A stretch of 54,382 nucleotides of DNA from JAICWP01 sp035278025 (GCA_035278025.1 DATEJK010000211.1:1-54382); one strand, 5' to 3'. Positions 17,981 to 26,690 are shown, numbered from the stretch's first letter. A program made the numbers and translations. Notes: generated by a model from the letters alone, not told the origin.

Positions 17981-19033
17981 ATGGCTGAAACCATGCTGGC
18001 CGTGGTGAAGCCCGAGCCGAAGCCGGGCGCCGAAGTACGCGATGTTGCCGTCCCCAAAATCGGCCTCACCGACGTGTTGGTCAAGGTCAAGGTGGCTTCT
18101 GTCTGCGGCACCGACCTGCACATCTACAACTGGGACCCCTGGGCGCAACGCCGCATCCACCCGCCGCTCATACCCGGTCACGAATTCTGCGGCGTGGTGG
18201 CCGGCGTGGGCGACGAAGTCACCAGCGTTAAGGAAGGCGACTTTGTCTCCGCCGAGATGCACGTAAACTGCGGCAAATGTTTCCAGTGCCGCACCGGTCA
18301 AGCTCACATCTGCCAGTTCGTGAAGATCATCGGCGTGGATGAGAACGGCGCCTTCGCCGAGTTCGTGCGTATTCCCGAATCCAACGTCTGGAAGCTGGAC
18401 CCGGAAATCCCCCAGGAATATGCCTCTATCCTCGATCCCCTGGGAAACGCCGTGCACACCGTCCTGGCGGGGGAGATTGCCGCCAAAACAGTGGCCATCA
18501 CGGGCTGCGGGCCCATTGGCCTGTTTGCCATCGCTGTCGCCCGCGCCGTGGGCGCCACGGCCGTGTATGCCATCGAGACCAACCAGTACCGGCGCAAAAT
18601 TGCCCAGCAGATGAAGGCGGATTACGTTCTCGATCCCAAAACCGAGGACGTACGAACATTCGTGATGGACCACACCGGCGGCCAGGGTGTGGATGTGGTG
18701 CTGGAGATGGCTGGCCACCCGGATGCCATCCGAACAGCCTTCAACATCGTGCGCCGTGGCGGCCGCATTTCCCTCCTGGGCCTTACCTCCAAGCCCATAG
18801 CCTTGAACTTTTCCGAAGACATCATTTTTAAGGGCATCACCATTCAGGGCATCAATGGACGGCGCATGTACCAGACCTGGTACCAGATGACCGCCCTGCT
18901 CAAGGCGGGCAAGCTCGACCTCCACCCTGTTATCACCGACCGCATGTCCATGAAAGATTTCAGCAAGGGCATGGAACGCCTGAAGACCGGCGAGGCCAGC
19001 AAGATTCTGCTCTATCCCAACGGCGTGAAGTAA
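17981..19033 (+). CDS. tdh: L-threonine 3-dehydrogenase
   Basis: Zinc-dependent medium-chain dehydrogenase that oxidises L-threonine to 2-amino-3-ketobutyrate with NAD+, the substrate of Kbl. 350 aa. Catalytic zinc ligands Cys42 (SVCGTDLHIY), His67 and Glu68 (IPGHEFCG) and the structural zinc Cys set 97/100/103/111 (VNCGKCFQCRTGQAHIC) have the same spacing as in E. coli Tdh. The Rossmann motif is TGCGPIGLFAIAVARAVGA near residue 171. The segment INGRRMYQTWYQM is typical of threonine rather than sorbitol dehydrogenases. It is not in an operon with kbl, which lies 4.3 kb upstream on the opposite strand. Confidence 0.95.
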   Translation: MAETMLAVVKPEPKPGAEVRDVAVPKIGLTDVLVKVKVASVCGTDLHIYNWDPWAQRRIHPPLIPGHEFCGVVAGVGDEVTSVKEGDFVSAEMHVNCGKCFQCRTGQAHICQFVKIIGVDENGAFAEFVRIPESNVWKLDPEIPQEYASILDPLGNAVHTVLAGEIAAKTVAITGCGPIGLFAIAVARAVGATAVYAIETNQYRRKIAQQMKADYVLDPKTEDVRTFVMDHTGGQGVDVVLEMAGHPDAIRTAFNIVRRGGRISLLGLTSKPIALNFSEDIIFKGITIQGINGRRMYQTWYQMTALLKAGKLDLHPVITDRMSMKDFSKGMERLKTGEASKILLYPNGVK

Positions 19034-19048
19034 CGAACTTAAGATCAG

Positions 19049-19176
19049 CCACAGAGGACACAGAGAAAGCAAGTAGTTGGCAGTCAGTTGCTGGTAGCTG
19101 GTATTTCGGAACTGGGTGTGCCAACTACTAACCACCAACTGCCAAACTACATGTCTTATCTCTGTGTCCTCTGTGG
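19049..19176. repeat. Nested inverted word repeat between tdh and msrB
   Basis: Outer arms: an exact 18-bp inverted pair (CCACAGAGGACACAGAGA at 19049-19066 and its complement at 19159-19176). Inner arms: GTAGTTGGCAGTCAGTTG (19073-19090) pairs imperfectly with 19131-19150. It fills the convergent gap between tdh and msrB and reaches to within 5 bp of the msrB stop, so it could act as a two-way transcription terminator. The right outer arm recurs at 31174-31190 next to dnaB. Confidence 0.75.
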
Positions 19177-19181
19177 TGAGA

Positions 19182-19577
19182 TTATTCTTTCTCCAGCTTG
19201 AGGGCGGCGGAATTCATGCAGTAGCGCAGCCCGGTGGGTGCGGGACCGTCCTCGAAAACATGACCCAGGTGGGCCCCGCAGTGAGCGCATAGCGCCTCCG
19301 TGCGCACCATGCCGTGGCTGCGGTCAACGTGGGCCTCCACCCGGTCTTCCCCCAGTGGCTGCCAGAAACTGGGCCAGCCGGTGCCCGACTCGTACTTGGT
19401 ATCGGAACTGAACAACGGCTCCCCGCAGCACACGCACCTGTAAGTGCCGTGTTCCTTGGAATTCCAGTATCTCCCGCTGAACGCCGGTTCTGTACCCTTC
19501 TGGCGGGTGACGTAATACTCCTCCGGCGAAAGCTGTTGGCGCCACTCCGCGTCGGATTTGGTGATCTTGTCGGCCAT
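19182..19577 (-). CDS. msrB: Peptide-methionine (R)-S-oxide reductase
   Basis: MsrB repairs methionine R-sulfoxide in proteins. 131 aa, the usual size for a free MsrB domain. The structural zinc site is intact (Cys48/Cys51 in RCVCCGEPLF and Cys97/Cys100 in CAHCGAHLGH). The catalytic Cys120 is in LRYCMNSAALK, and the substrate-binding YESGTGWPSFW and HGMVRTE segments are present. ATG 19577; no signal peptide, so cytoplasmic. It is followed on the same strand side by word repeats on both ends and neighbours osmC, another peroxide/oxidant defence gene. Confidence 0.96.
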   Translation of the reverse strand: MADKITKSDAEWRQQLSPEEYYVTRQKGTEPAFSGRYWNSKEHGTYRCVCCGEPLFSSDTKYESGTGWPSFWQPLGEDRVEAHVDRSHGMVRTEALCAHCGAHLGHVFEDGPAPTGLRYCMNSAALKLEKE

Positions 19578-19599
19578 GGCTTCTAAACCAGGGAGAAGG

Positions 19600-19697
19600 A
19601 CCCCGCGGTAGTTGGTAGCTCGTAACTGGTAGTTGGTAAATACCAGCAGTTACCAACTACCAACTAACCACCAACTACCCTGAGCCCTGACTCCTGA
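19600..19697. repeat. TAGTTGGTA-type inverted word repeat after osmC
   Basis: Tandem words GTAGTTGGTAGCTCG and TGGTAGTTGGTAA on one side, and TTACCAACTACCAACTAACC with ACCAACTACCC on the other, form a long imperfect hairpin around 19607-19678. A second motif, CTGAGCCCTGACTCCTGAC, leads to the osmC stop. The whole gap between msrB and osmC is made of these words. Confidence 0.65.
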
Positions 19698-20120
19698 CTA
19701 CTCTAATTTGGCATTCATCGTGATCTTCGCATTCAACACTTTGGAAACCGGGCAGCCCGCCTTGGCTGCTTCTGCCGCCTTCTGGAATGCCGCCGCATCC
19801 GCCTTGGGGACCTTGCCGGTCACGTCCAGATGAATAGCGGTGATGGTCCACCCGGAATCCAGCTTGTCCATGCTGAGCGTGGCATTGGTTTTGATGCTGT
19901 CCGGGGTCAAGCCCGCATTACCCAGTTGCGCCGATAGAGCCATGGAGAAGCAGCCCGCGTGCGCCGCCGCAATCAGTTCTTCCGGGTTGGTGCCCGGCTG
20001 GTCGCCAAAGCGCGTTCCGAACGAAAAGGGAGTCTTGGAAAACACTCCGCTGCTGGAGGAAACCGCTCCTGAGCCTTCTTTCAAACTGCCCTTCCACTCC
20101 GCGCTTGCCTTGCGTTGCAT
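19698..20120 (-). CDS. osmC: OsmC-family peroxiredoxin
   Basis: OsmC-type thiol peroxidase acting on organic hydroperoxides, 140 aa. The catalytic pair is present: Cys57 in PEELIAAAHAGCFSMALS and Cys123 in AAKAGCPVSKVLNAKI, with the N-terminal strand RKASAEWKGSLKEGSG and the FSKTPFSFGTRFGD region typical of the OsmC rather than the Ohr subgroup. ATG 20120 has a GAGGAG ribosome site. A candidate promoter lies at 20160-20189. It is transcribed in the same direction as msrB, separated by a hairpin repeat. Confidence 0.92.
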   Translation of the reverse strand: MQRKASAEWKGSLKEGSGAVSSSSGVFSKTPFSFGTRFGDQPGTNPEELIAAAHAGCFSMALSAQLGNAGLTPDSIKTNATLSMDKLDSGWTITAIHLDVTGKVPKADAAAFQKAAEAAKAGCPVSKVLNAKITMNAKLE

Positions 20121-20159
20121 TACGTTCTCCTCGCCTCAAGATATAAGTGCAAACCAGCC

Positions 20160-20189
20160 ATTGTATTAGGTGCGTGTTGAATTCGGCAA
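20160..20189 (-). promoter_or_regulatory. Candidate sigma70 promoter for osmC
   Basis: Minus strand: -35 TTGCCG (20184-20189), 18-bp spacer, -10 TACAAT (20160-20165, 5/6). Start of transcription would fall about 33 nt before the ATG. Confidence 0.4.
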
Positions 20190-20209
20190 AGCGAGGAAGG
20201 AGGAGTGTT

Positions 20210-20293
20210 GAAGGGAAGCTGGTAGTTTGTAGTTGGTTGACCCAAGTGCAGGCTTGAACATCCAGCTACTAACTGCCAACTACCAGCTACTCA
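20210..20293. repeat. TAGTTGG/CCAACTA inverted word repeat after the SnoaL-like gene
   Basis: AAGCTGGTAGTTTGTAGTTGG (20215-20236 region) faces CCAGCTACTAACTGCCAACT and ACCAGCTACTCACTA (20261-20293), the latter touching the stop codon of the SnoaL-like gene. Same vocabulary as 19073-19150 and 19607-19678. Confidence 0.65.
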
Positions 20294-20710
20294 CTACTGG
20301 TTGTGCGGCAAGTCGCTGGACCAGGAATCGGCGACGATGTGCCAGTCGCCGCCGGAACGTTTTCTCCACACGGTCAGGTATTTACCCTTGTCGGGTTTCT
20401 GCCCTCCGCCTTCCTGGGGCACTTTCATGGTGTAGCTGCCAACGTCGAATGCCAGGTCGCCGGTCTGTTTGATGTAGGTGACTTCAAACCTCAGATCGGT
20501 GTAGCCGTGATGCAGCGGCCGGCTCAGGTATTCGCGAATCGCGTCCCGCCCGTGCACTGCGGGATGATGCGGCGGCAGGTACACGGCGTCTTCGGCGTAC
20601 AGTTGCGCCAGCTTCTCCGGTTGACGTGTGTTCCAGTAGCGGGCCCACTCCTCCCCCGTCTTGTGGATGATGGCAGTCACATCCTGATTCAGCGTCGGCT
20701 CCGCCTTCAT
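20294..20710 (-). CDS. SnoaL/NTF2-like (DUF4440-type) protein
   Basis: Small cone-fold protein of 138 aa: N-terminal helices (TAIIHKTGEEWARYWNTRQPEKLAQLY), the hallmark AEDAVYLPPHHPAVHGRDAIREYL, then strands TDLRFEVTYIKQTGDLAFDVGSYTMKV, GKYLTVWRKRSGGDWHIVADSWSSD. This matches the SgcJ/DUF4440 group of NTF2-like proteins, for which many members have no known activity. No signal peptide. ATG 20710 has AGGAGG at ideal distance. It stands alone, divergent from the hybrid kinase gene. Confidence 0.82.
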   Translation of the reverse strand: MKAEPTLNQDVTAIIHKTGEEWARYWNTRQPEKLAQLYAEDAVYLPPHHPAVHGRDAIREYLSRPLHHGYTDLRFEVTYIKQTGDLAFDVGSYTMKVPQEGGGQKPDKGKYLTVWRKRSGGDWHIVADSWSSDLPHNQ

Positions 20711-20976
20711 AAGCGCCTCCTGGACAACACAATTTTACGCGCGACTTTGGGTTGGATGTCTGTGCTCGCAGGGCTGCTGCTTGCCTCCAGTTCCGCTCTG
20801 GCACTTACCCGCGCGCATGCCGCCTCAGCTTTCCGGACCATGCGGCCGGCGGAAACGCACACCCGGTAAGCGCCGCCTCGGTTGTGGGGAAATTCCCCGT
20901 TACGTCCGTAACTTTCTGACAACAGGCCTTGACCTTAGTATCGCTTTGGCTTCGGCGACCCGGAGGGCGTCTCCCC

Positions 20977-23484
20977 ATGGGTGAACGAATCACCCGTCCC
21001 GTGCAAGCACCAAAAAACCGCAGGAAATCCATCGCGCCCAGTTCAGTCAGCGCAACGCCGCGGCGCAATGGCGGTACGGCCGCCGGCCTGCGCACGCTGG
21101 AGCCGGAAGCCGACCTGCAAGTGCAGAAAGCCTACCTGGAGGAATTGTTCCAGAGCGCGCCCGAGGCTATTGCCATCCTGGACCCGCTTTACCACATTAC
21201 CCACGTCAACGCGGAATTTACCCGCATGTTCGGCTATACGCAGGAGGAAGCGCGGGGCAGGATGCTGGGGGAAATCATCGCCCCACCGGGACTCGACGCG
21301 GAAATTGGCTTCATCCACACCGCCATCACTAAAGGGCGGAAGATCAGCCTGGAAAGCAAGCGCATGCGCAAGGATGGCAGCCTGGTGGACGTTTCCATCG
21401 TAGGCATGCCGGTGAAGGCGCGCGGAGGGCACGTGGCGGTTTACGCCATTTTCCGCGACATCAGCGAACGCAAGCAGGCGGAGGCGCTGCAATCGGCGCT
21501 CTACCGCATCGCCAGAATCACCAGCTCCGCCGGCGACCTGCAGGATTTCTACGCCGCCATCCACGGTATTGTAGGCGAGCTGATGTGCGCCAGGAACTTC
21601 TACATCGCTCTCTATGACCAGGAGAGCAATCTGCTCAGTTTTCCCTATTTTGTGGACGAAGTGGACCCCACGCCGGCGCCGAAGTCATTGGGCAAGGGCC
21701 TGACAGAATACGTGTTGCGGGTGGGAGAGCCGCTGCTGGCTACGCCTGAAGTCTTTGACAAGCTGGTGCAACAGGGCAAAGCGGAATGCATTGGGGCGCC
21801 CTCGCTGGATTGGCTGGGAGTGCCGCTGAAAACCGGCAACCGAGCCATCGGAGTGCTGGTGGTGCAGAGTTACAGCGAAGATGTGCGCTTCGGGTCCAAA
21901 GAAAAGGAGATCCTGACCTTCGTTTCTCAGCACGTGGCCACGGCCATCGAGCACAAGCGGCACGAGCAGGCCCTGCGCGCCTCCGAATCACGTTACCGCT
22001 CCCTGGTGCAGAGCGCAGTTTACGGCATCTATCGTTCCACGCTGGAGGGACGCTTTTTGGACGTGAACCCGGCCCTGATTTCCATGCTGGGGTATGAGTC
22101 AGCGGCCGAGGTGCGGGCGCTCAACCCGCAGACCGACATCTACGTGCACCCGGACGAACGCTTGCGGCTGCGCCAGGAATACGAGCAGCACCGTTGCCTT
22201 GACAACGTCGAAGTGAAGTGGAAACGCAAGGACGGCAAAGCCATTACCGTCCGGTTGAGCGGGCGAGCGGTCAACCAGGAAGGCGATGACGAGGTGCTGG
22301 AGGTGATCGCCGAAGATGTTACCGACCGCCGCGTTCTCGAAGACCAGTTCCGTCAGGCGCAGAAAATGGAAGCGGTGGGGCGGCTGGCCGGAGGCGTGGC
22401 CCATGATTTTAACAATCTGCTGATGGTAATCAGCGGCTACACCTACGTACTGCTCAATCAGTTGGGCGCAGCCGATCCACGCCGCAAAAAAGCGGAGGCC
22501 ATCCAGGAAGCGACCGAGCGCGCCGCCACCTTGACCCGGCAGTTATTGGCCTTCGGGCGCAAGCAGGTGCTGGAGCTGAAGGTAATTGACTTGAACGCGG
22601 TGGTGGCTGACATTAGCAAGCTGCTGCGGCCCCTGATTGGGGAGGATATCGAGGTGGTGGTCACCTGTGATGCCCGCCTGGCGCGCACCAAGGCCGATCC
22701 CGGGCAGGTAGAGCAGGTAATCATGAATCTGGCGGTCAACGCCCGCGACGCCATGCCCGGCGGCGGCAAACTGATCATTGAAACCCGCAACGCCGATCTG
22801 GACGAAAACTATCAGCGCGCGCATGCCAGTGTGAAGCCGGGGCGCTACGTGATGCTGGCGGTGAGCGACACCGGCTGCGGCATGGATGCGGAAACGCAGT
22901 TGCGCATTTTCGAGCCCTTCTTCACCACCAAGGAAAAAGGCAAAGGCACGGGCCTGGGCCTCTCCACCGTGTATGGGATCGTGAAGCAGAGCGGCGGGTA
23001 CGTTTTTGCCTACAGCGAGCTCGGCCGGGGCACTACGTTCAAGATTTACCTGCCGCAGGTGGAAGAAGCGGTGGCGGGCAGCCTCCCGGAACGGCGCACC
23101 CGCCTGGGCTGCGGGGGGACGGAAAGCATCCTGCTGGTGGAGGACGAAGAATCCGTCCGCGAACTGATTGCCGAAGCCCTCAAAGCACAAGGCTACAACG
23201 TGCTCGTAGCCGGCAACGGGCAGGAGGCGCTGGCCCTGGCCGCACCCGCCAACTGCCGCGTTGACCTGATGATCACGGATGTGGTCATGCCCGGCATGAG
23301 CGGGCGGGAACTGGCCACCCGCATGGCCCAGAGCCGCCCGGGGCTGCGGGTGCTGTTTCTTTCCGGCTACACTGAGGACGCCATCGTGCACCACGGCGTG
23401 CTCGACCCCGGCACCGCCTTTTTGCAGAAGCCCTTCAGCCTCGACGCACTGGCCTGCAAGATCCGCGAATCGCTCGATTCTTAG
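20977..23484 (+). CDS. PAS-GAF-PAS hybrid histidine kinase with receiver domain
   Basis: Soluble hybrid sensor kinase of 835 aa. ATG 20977 has GGAGGG nine bases upstream; the frame extends 16 codons further but without a site. Order: PAS 1 (about residues 55-165, LFQSAPEAIAILDPLYHI), GAF (about 185-325), PAS 2 (about 335-450, YRSLVQSAVYGIYRSTLEGR with a PAC-like WKRKDGKAITVRLSG), HisKA with His476 (GRLAGGVAHDFNNLLMVISG), HATPase (NLAVNARDAMPGGG, VSDTGCGMDAETQLRIFEPF, GTGLGLSTVYGIVKQSGG) and a C-terminal receiver with ESILLVEDEESVREL, phospho-acceptor Asp in LMITDVVMPGMSG and Lys in FLQKPFS. No membrane segment and no neighbouring partner. The cue is unknown. Confidence 0.93.
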   Translation: MGERITRPVQAPKNRRKSIAPSSVSATPRRNGGTAAGLRTLEPEADLQVQKAYLEELFQSAPEAIAILDPLYHITHVNAEFTRMFGYTQEEARGRMLGEIIAPPGLDAEIGFIHTAITKGRKISLESKRMRKDGSLVDVSIVGMPVKARGGHVAVYAIFRDISERKQAEALQSALYRIARITSSAGDLQDFYAAIHGIVGELMCARNFYIALYDQESNLLSFPYFVDEVDPTPAPKSLGKGLTEYVLRVGEPLLATPEVFDKLVQQGKAECIGAPSLDWLGVPLKTGNRAIGVLVVQSYSEDVRFGSKEKEILTFVSQHVATAIEHKRHEQALRASESRYRSLVQSAVYGIYRSTLEGRFLDVNPALISMLGYESAAEVRALNPQTDIYVHPDERLRLRQEYEQHRCLDNVEVKWKRKDGKAITVRLSGRAVNQEGDDEVLEVIAEDVTDRRVLEDQFRQAQKMEAVGRLAGGVAHDFNNLLMVISGYTYVLLNQLGAADPRRKKAEAIQEATERAATLTRQLLAFGRKQVLELKVIDLNAVVADISKLLRPLIGEDIEVVVTCDARLARTKADPGQVEQVIMNLAVNARDAMPGGGKLIIETRNADLDENYQRAHASVKPGRYVMLAVSDTGCGMDAETQLRIFEPFFTTKEKGKGTGLGLSTVYGIVKQSGGYVFAYSELGRGTTFKIYLPQVEEAVAGSLPERRTRLGCGGTESILLVEDEESVRELIAEALKAQGYNVLVAGNGQEALALAAPANCRVDLMITDVVMPGMSGRELATRMAQSRPGLRVLFLSGYTEDAIVHHGVLDPGTAFLQKPFSLDALACKIRESLDS

Positions 23485-23611
23485 TTCCCGCGAACTTTCC
23501 CGGTTTTCAGATCCTGTGTGGAACAAGTTTGTATTCCGCTAGTAAAGGCAGGCGCCCTCGCCTTTCCGGACGGGCGAAGCCGGCCTCCCCCTGTGCTATC
23601 GTTTTCCCATC

Positions 23612-25522
23612 ATGTTGCGGAGAATAGCTTCTCTTTTTCTGGCCGTCGTCCTCCTCGCGTCTCCTCTTCTAGCCAAAGAAAAATATTTGAAGCCCGGGCC
23701 GGTAAAGCTCGACCACGGCGGCGAAAAATGGGCGAAACAAACGCTCAAGAAGATGTCGCTGGAGGAGAAAGTCGGGCAGCTGTTCATGGTGTGGGCCCGG
23801 GCCAGGTTCCTGAACCTGAACGGCCCGGAATACGCCCAGTATCACGAAATTCTGCAGAAATACCACGTGGGAGGTTTCGCGCTCACGGTGCCGGCCGAGG
23901 GCGCGTTCGTTTATTACAACCAGCCCTACGAAGCGGCCATGCTGGTGAACCAGTTGCAGCGCGAATCCAGGCTGCCGCTGATTTTCGCCGCTGACTTCGA
24001 GCGCGGCGTCTCCATGCGGCTTCAGGGCAGCACCGTGTTTCCCCACGCTATGGCGTTTGGCGCCACCAGCAACACCGACTACGCCAAGCAATTCGGCGCC
24101 GTCACCGCCCAGGAGGCTCGCGCCGTAGGTGTGGAATGGAACTTCTTTCCCGACGCCGACGTCAACTCCAACCCCGCCAATCCCATCATCAACACCCGCT
24201 CCTTCGGCGAGGAGCCGCAGGAAGTGGGCAAAATGGTGACGGCTTACATCGAGGGAGCCAAGGCCAACGGCATGCTGACCACAGCCAAACACTTCCCCGG
24301 TCATGGCGATACGGCTACGGATTCGCACCTCGGCCTAGCCAAAGTTACGGGCGACAGGCAGCGGCTGAACGCGGTGGAATTGCCGCCTTTTGAGGCCGCC
24401 ATTAAAGCGGGGGTGGACGCCATCATGGTGGCTCATGTAACCGTGCCCGCTCTGGAGCCTGACCCCAACCGCGTGGCCACCACTTCCCCGGCTATCGTGA
24501 CCGGGCTGCTCAAGCAGCAACTGGGATTCAAGGGCCTGGTGATTACTGACGCGCTGGATATGGGCGGTCTGACCCGCCTTTACCAGAATGATATCGGCCG
24601 GGCGGCGGTGGAGGCTTTCAAGGCCGGCGCCGACATGCTGCTCATTCCCGCCGACCTGGATGCTTCGTACCAGGCCATGCTCAAGGCGGTGAAAAGCGGA
24701 GAAATCCCCCAGCCGCGAGTGGACCAGTCGGTGCTCAAGATCCTGGAAGCCAAGGCCTCAGTAGGACTTAACAAGGCTCGACTGGTGGATATTGCCCAAC
24801 TGGGCGAGGTGGTGGGGAAGCCGGAAAACCTTGCCTTCGGGCAGCAGGTGGCCGATCAGGCCGTCACCCTGGTGCGCGACAACGGCCGGGTGCTGCCCCT
24901 GCAACCGCTGCCCATCCAGGGAACTAGCGGGTCCAGCCTTCCGTATCAACCAGCAGTGGAGGTCACAAACCGGCTGGTGGTGGTGGTTTTCTGCGACGAC
25001 CTGCGCATGGACCCGGGACATGAGTTCGTGCGGCAGATTCAGTCGCGGCGGCCGGACGCAAACATTCTCTACTTGGATACCCGAACGGCAGCGGCCATGA
25101 CCGACCAGGTGCTTTCAGCGGTGCAGAGCGCGGAGAAGGTGGTGGCGGCCGTGTACGAAATCCCCACTGCCGGCAAAGCGGTGCAGGTGGCCGGCCAGGT
25201 CGAGAACACGGTGGGGCTGAGCGACGCGCGCGGCGAGCTGCTGGGCAAGATTCTGCAGGCCGCGGGCGCCAAAACCATGGTAGTAGCCGTGGGCAATCCT
25301 TACGTGGCCGGCGATTTTCCCCAGGTAGAGAACTATATGTGCACGTTTTCCAATGCCCGGGTGAGCGAGGATGCGGCCGTACAGGCCCTGTTCGGCGAAA
25401 TCTCCGTGCGCGGGCATTTGCCGGTCACCATCCCCCAGATAGCTCAGCGCGGCGCCGGGCTGGAAAAAGCGGCCGTGGCGGCGGCAACAGGAGGCAATCA
25501 TGTGGCGGGAAGTCATCCGTAA
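23612..25522 (+). CDS. GH3 beta-N-acetylhexosaminidase-like (NagZ-type), exported
   Basis: Glycoside hydrolase family 3, 636 aa, two-domain type. A Sec signal peptide (MLRRIASLFLAVVLLASPLLA) predicts periplasmic or surface location, unlike cytoplasmic NagZ. The catalytic domain (about 45-390) contains the NagZ hallmark KHFPGHGDTATDSH (226-239), whose Asp/His pair is the general acid, and the nucleophile Asp313 in GLVITDALDMGG. A C-terminal GH3 domain (about 415-620; QAVTLVRDNGRVLPL) is present, which short NagZ enzymes lack. Likely substrates are GlcNAc-containing glycans or muropeptides. Its last 23 bases overlap the start of the following lipoprotein gene, suggesting coupled translation. 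Confidence 0.9.
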   Translation: MLRRIASLFLAVVLLASPLLAKEKYLKPGPVKLDHGGEKWAKQTLKKMSLEEKVGQLFMVWARARFLNLNGPEYAQYHEILQKYHVGGFALTVPAEGAFVYYNQPYEAAMLVNQLQRESRLPLIFAADFERGVSMRLQGSTVFPHAMAFGATSNTDYAKQFGAVTAQEARAVGVEWNFFPDADVNSNPANPIINTRSFGEEPQEVGKMVTAYIEGAKANGMLTTAKHFPGHGDTATDSHLGLAKVTGDRQRLNAVELPPFEAAIKAGVDAIMVAHVTVPALEPDPNRVATTSPAIVTGLLKQQLGFKGLVITDALDMGGLTRLYQNDIGRAAVEAFKAGADMLLIPADLDASYQAMLKAVKSGEIPQPRVDQSVLKILEAKASVGLNKARLVDIAQLGEVVGKPENLAFGQQVADQAVTLVRDNGRVLPLQPLPIQGTSGSSLPYQPAVEVTNRLVVVVFCDDLRMDPGHEFVRQIQSRRPDANILYLDTRTAAAMTDQVLSAVQSAEKVVAAVYEIPTAGKAVQVAGQVENTVGLSDARGELLGKILQAAGAKTMVVAVGNPYVAGDFPQVENYMCTFSNARVSEDAAVQALFGEISVRGHLPVTIPQIAQRGAGLEKAAVAAATGGNHVAGSHP

Positions 25523-26081
25523 AACAACTTGGGGGGCGGCTGCGGCCATGCTGATAGCGCTGGCCGCCTGCAGCATGAAGGTAGACGATAAGGGCGAGAA
25601 CAAGAATGTGGACATTCGCACGCCCCTGGGCGCGCTGCAGGTGCGCACTAATCCCACGCCGGCACAAATCGGGCTGACCGTTTATCCCGGCGCCAAGCCC
25701 AAGGTCGAAGGCGACGACCACAACGCCGCCAACGTGAACATCTCCAGCTCTCTGTTCGGGGTGAAGGTGCTGGTAATCGGCTATCACACCGAGGATGCGC
25801 CCGATAAGGTGGTCGCCTACTACAAAAAAGACCTGCAGAAGTACGGCAATGTCCTGGAGTGCAAGGGGCACGGCCACAATACCGATATGAACTTCGGACA
25901 TGACAAGGACCAGAAGCCCAAGCCGCTTACCTGCGGGGACGATAAAGGCGACGGAAAGGGAGTGGAGTTGAAAGCCGGCATGACCGACAACTTCCACCTG
26001 GTAGCGGTGGAACCCAAGGACAACGGCAGCGATTTCGCCATCGTCTATGTGGTAACCCGCGGCGAATCGGAGCCCATGTAA
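25500..26081 (+). CDS. Putative lipoprotein of unknown function
   Basis: Not recognised. 193 aa, with an N-terminal signal ending in ALAAC (lipobox, Cys24), so a probable lipoprotein. The mature part has a strand-rich region QIGLTVYPGAKPKVEG, a segment VKVLVIGYHTEDAPDKVVAYYKKDLQKYGNV that resembles the helix-strand unit of many small secreted proteins, then a His/Asp/Lys-rich stretch (GHGHNTDMNFGHDKDQKPK) and a final strand DFAIVYVVTRGE. Acidobacterial genomes contain similar DUF-type lipoproteins to my knowledge, but I cannot name the family. ATG 25500 overlaps the GH3 gene by 23 bp, so the two are probably expressed together. Confidence 0.75.
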   Translation: MWREVIRKTTWGAAAAMLIALAACSMKVDDKGENKNVDIRTPLGALQVRTNPTPAQIGLTVYPGAKPKVEGDDHNAANVNISSSLFGVKVLVIGYHTEDAPDKVVAYYKKDLQKYGNVLECKGHGHNTDMNFGHDKDQKPKPLTCGDDKGDGKGVELKAGMTDNFHLVAVEPKDNGSDFAIVYVVTRGESEPM

Positions 26082-26111
26082 ACCCGGAGTCCGTATTGGG
26101 CCTCCCGGATG

Positions 26112-26435
26112 TCACCAGAAAATGCGGTCTTTTTCGAGGGTATGGGCGACCGTAGGTTCACAGTGCAGTCGTGGAATGCTGATGACAGGATATTCGAGCT
26201 TAAGTCGGGTTGGCGTTGGGCACCGATGGCAAAGCAGAGTATTAGCCGGGGGAGTCACCATTCCTGATGCATAGAAAATCTCAATTGCGTTCCCTTGAGA
26301 ATCCCCAACGATTCCGTTAGAGATCTGTTCATCAACACCGTAGACATCGAAGGTGATATAAAACGGCTGCCGGCGCTCATGTGCGGGGCAACGCACATTG
26401 AATCGCTGCGTTTGGATCAATGTGAGGCACGCCAT
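26112..26435 (-). CDS. Doubtful small ORF in a lower-GC stretch (107 aa)
   Basis: The best ORF in 26082-26690, an otherwise gene-free 600-bp stretch of lower GC and different codon use. The product has four scattered Cys including a CPAH and a CHRC segment (NVRCPAHERRQPFYITFDVYG; TLLCHRCPTPTRLKLEYP), faintly like a zinc ribbon. Start is at 26435. There is no clear ribosome site. It may be a decayed or recently acquired small gene, or not a gene. The opposite strand also has open frames (26398-26616), which do not look better. Confidence 0.3.
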   Translation of the reverse strand: MACLTLIQTQRFNVRCPAHERRQPFYITFDVYGVDEQISNGIVGDSQGNAIEIFYASGMVTPPANTLLCHRCPTPTRLKLEYPVISIPRLHCEPTVAHTLEKDRIFW

Positions 26436-26690
26436 CCGCCGTCGTCAGGTGACCACAATTGATGCTGCCGCGCTGCGCGTGCCACCGGGCGGCCCACTGG
26501 ACCCATGGAAACCGCTGATACCATCGGCAGGCGGGGATGGCGATCACGGCGGCCGATTTGACACAGTGAGTCAGACACCAAATCCCTGTATTCCGTTCCA
26601 GTTGGTGATTTTTTGACCTCGACTGCTCTACTCGAGTCCTGACTCCCACTTCCTTGCATCTCCCATTCCGCGGCTGTTAGCTTGGAATTG

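Noticed and set aside
17978..19138. 386-codon minus-strand frame opposite tdh
   Set aside because: Antisense shadow of the conserved tdh gene; the part beyond tdh is repeat sequence.
19049..20293. Possible CRISPR array because of repeated words
   Set aside because: Repeats are short, irregular, partly inverted and without even spacers; no cas genes are near.
20711..20976. Small ORFs in the spacer upstream of the hybrid kinase
   Set aside because: Short frames on both strands lack ribosome sites and natural composition; treated as leader/promoter region without a clear signal.
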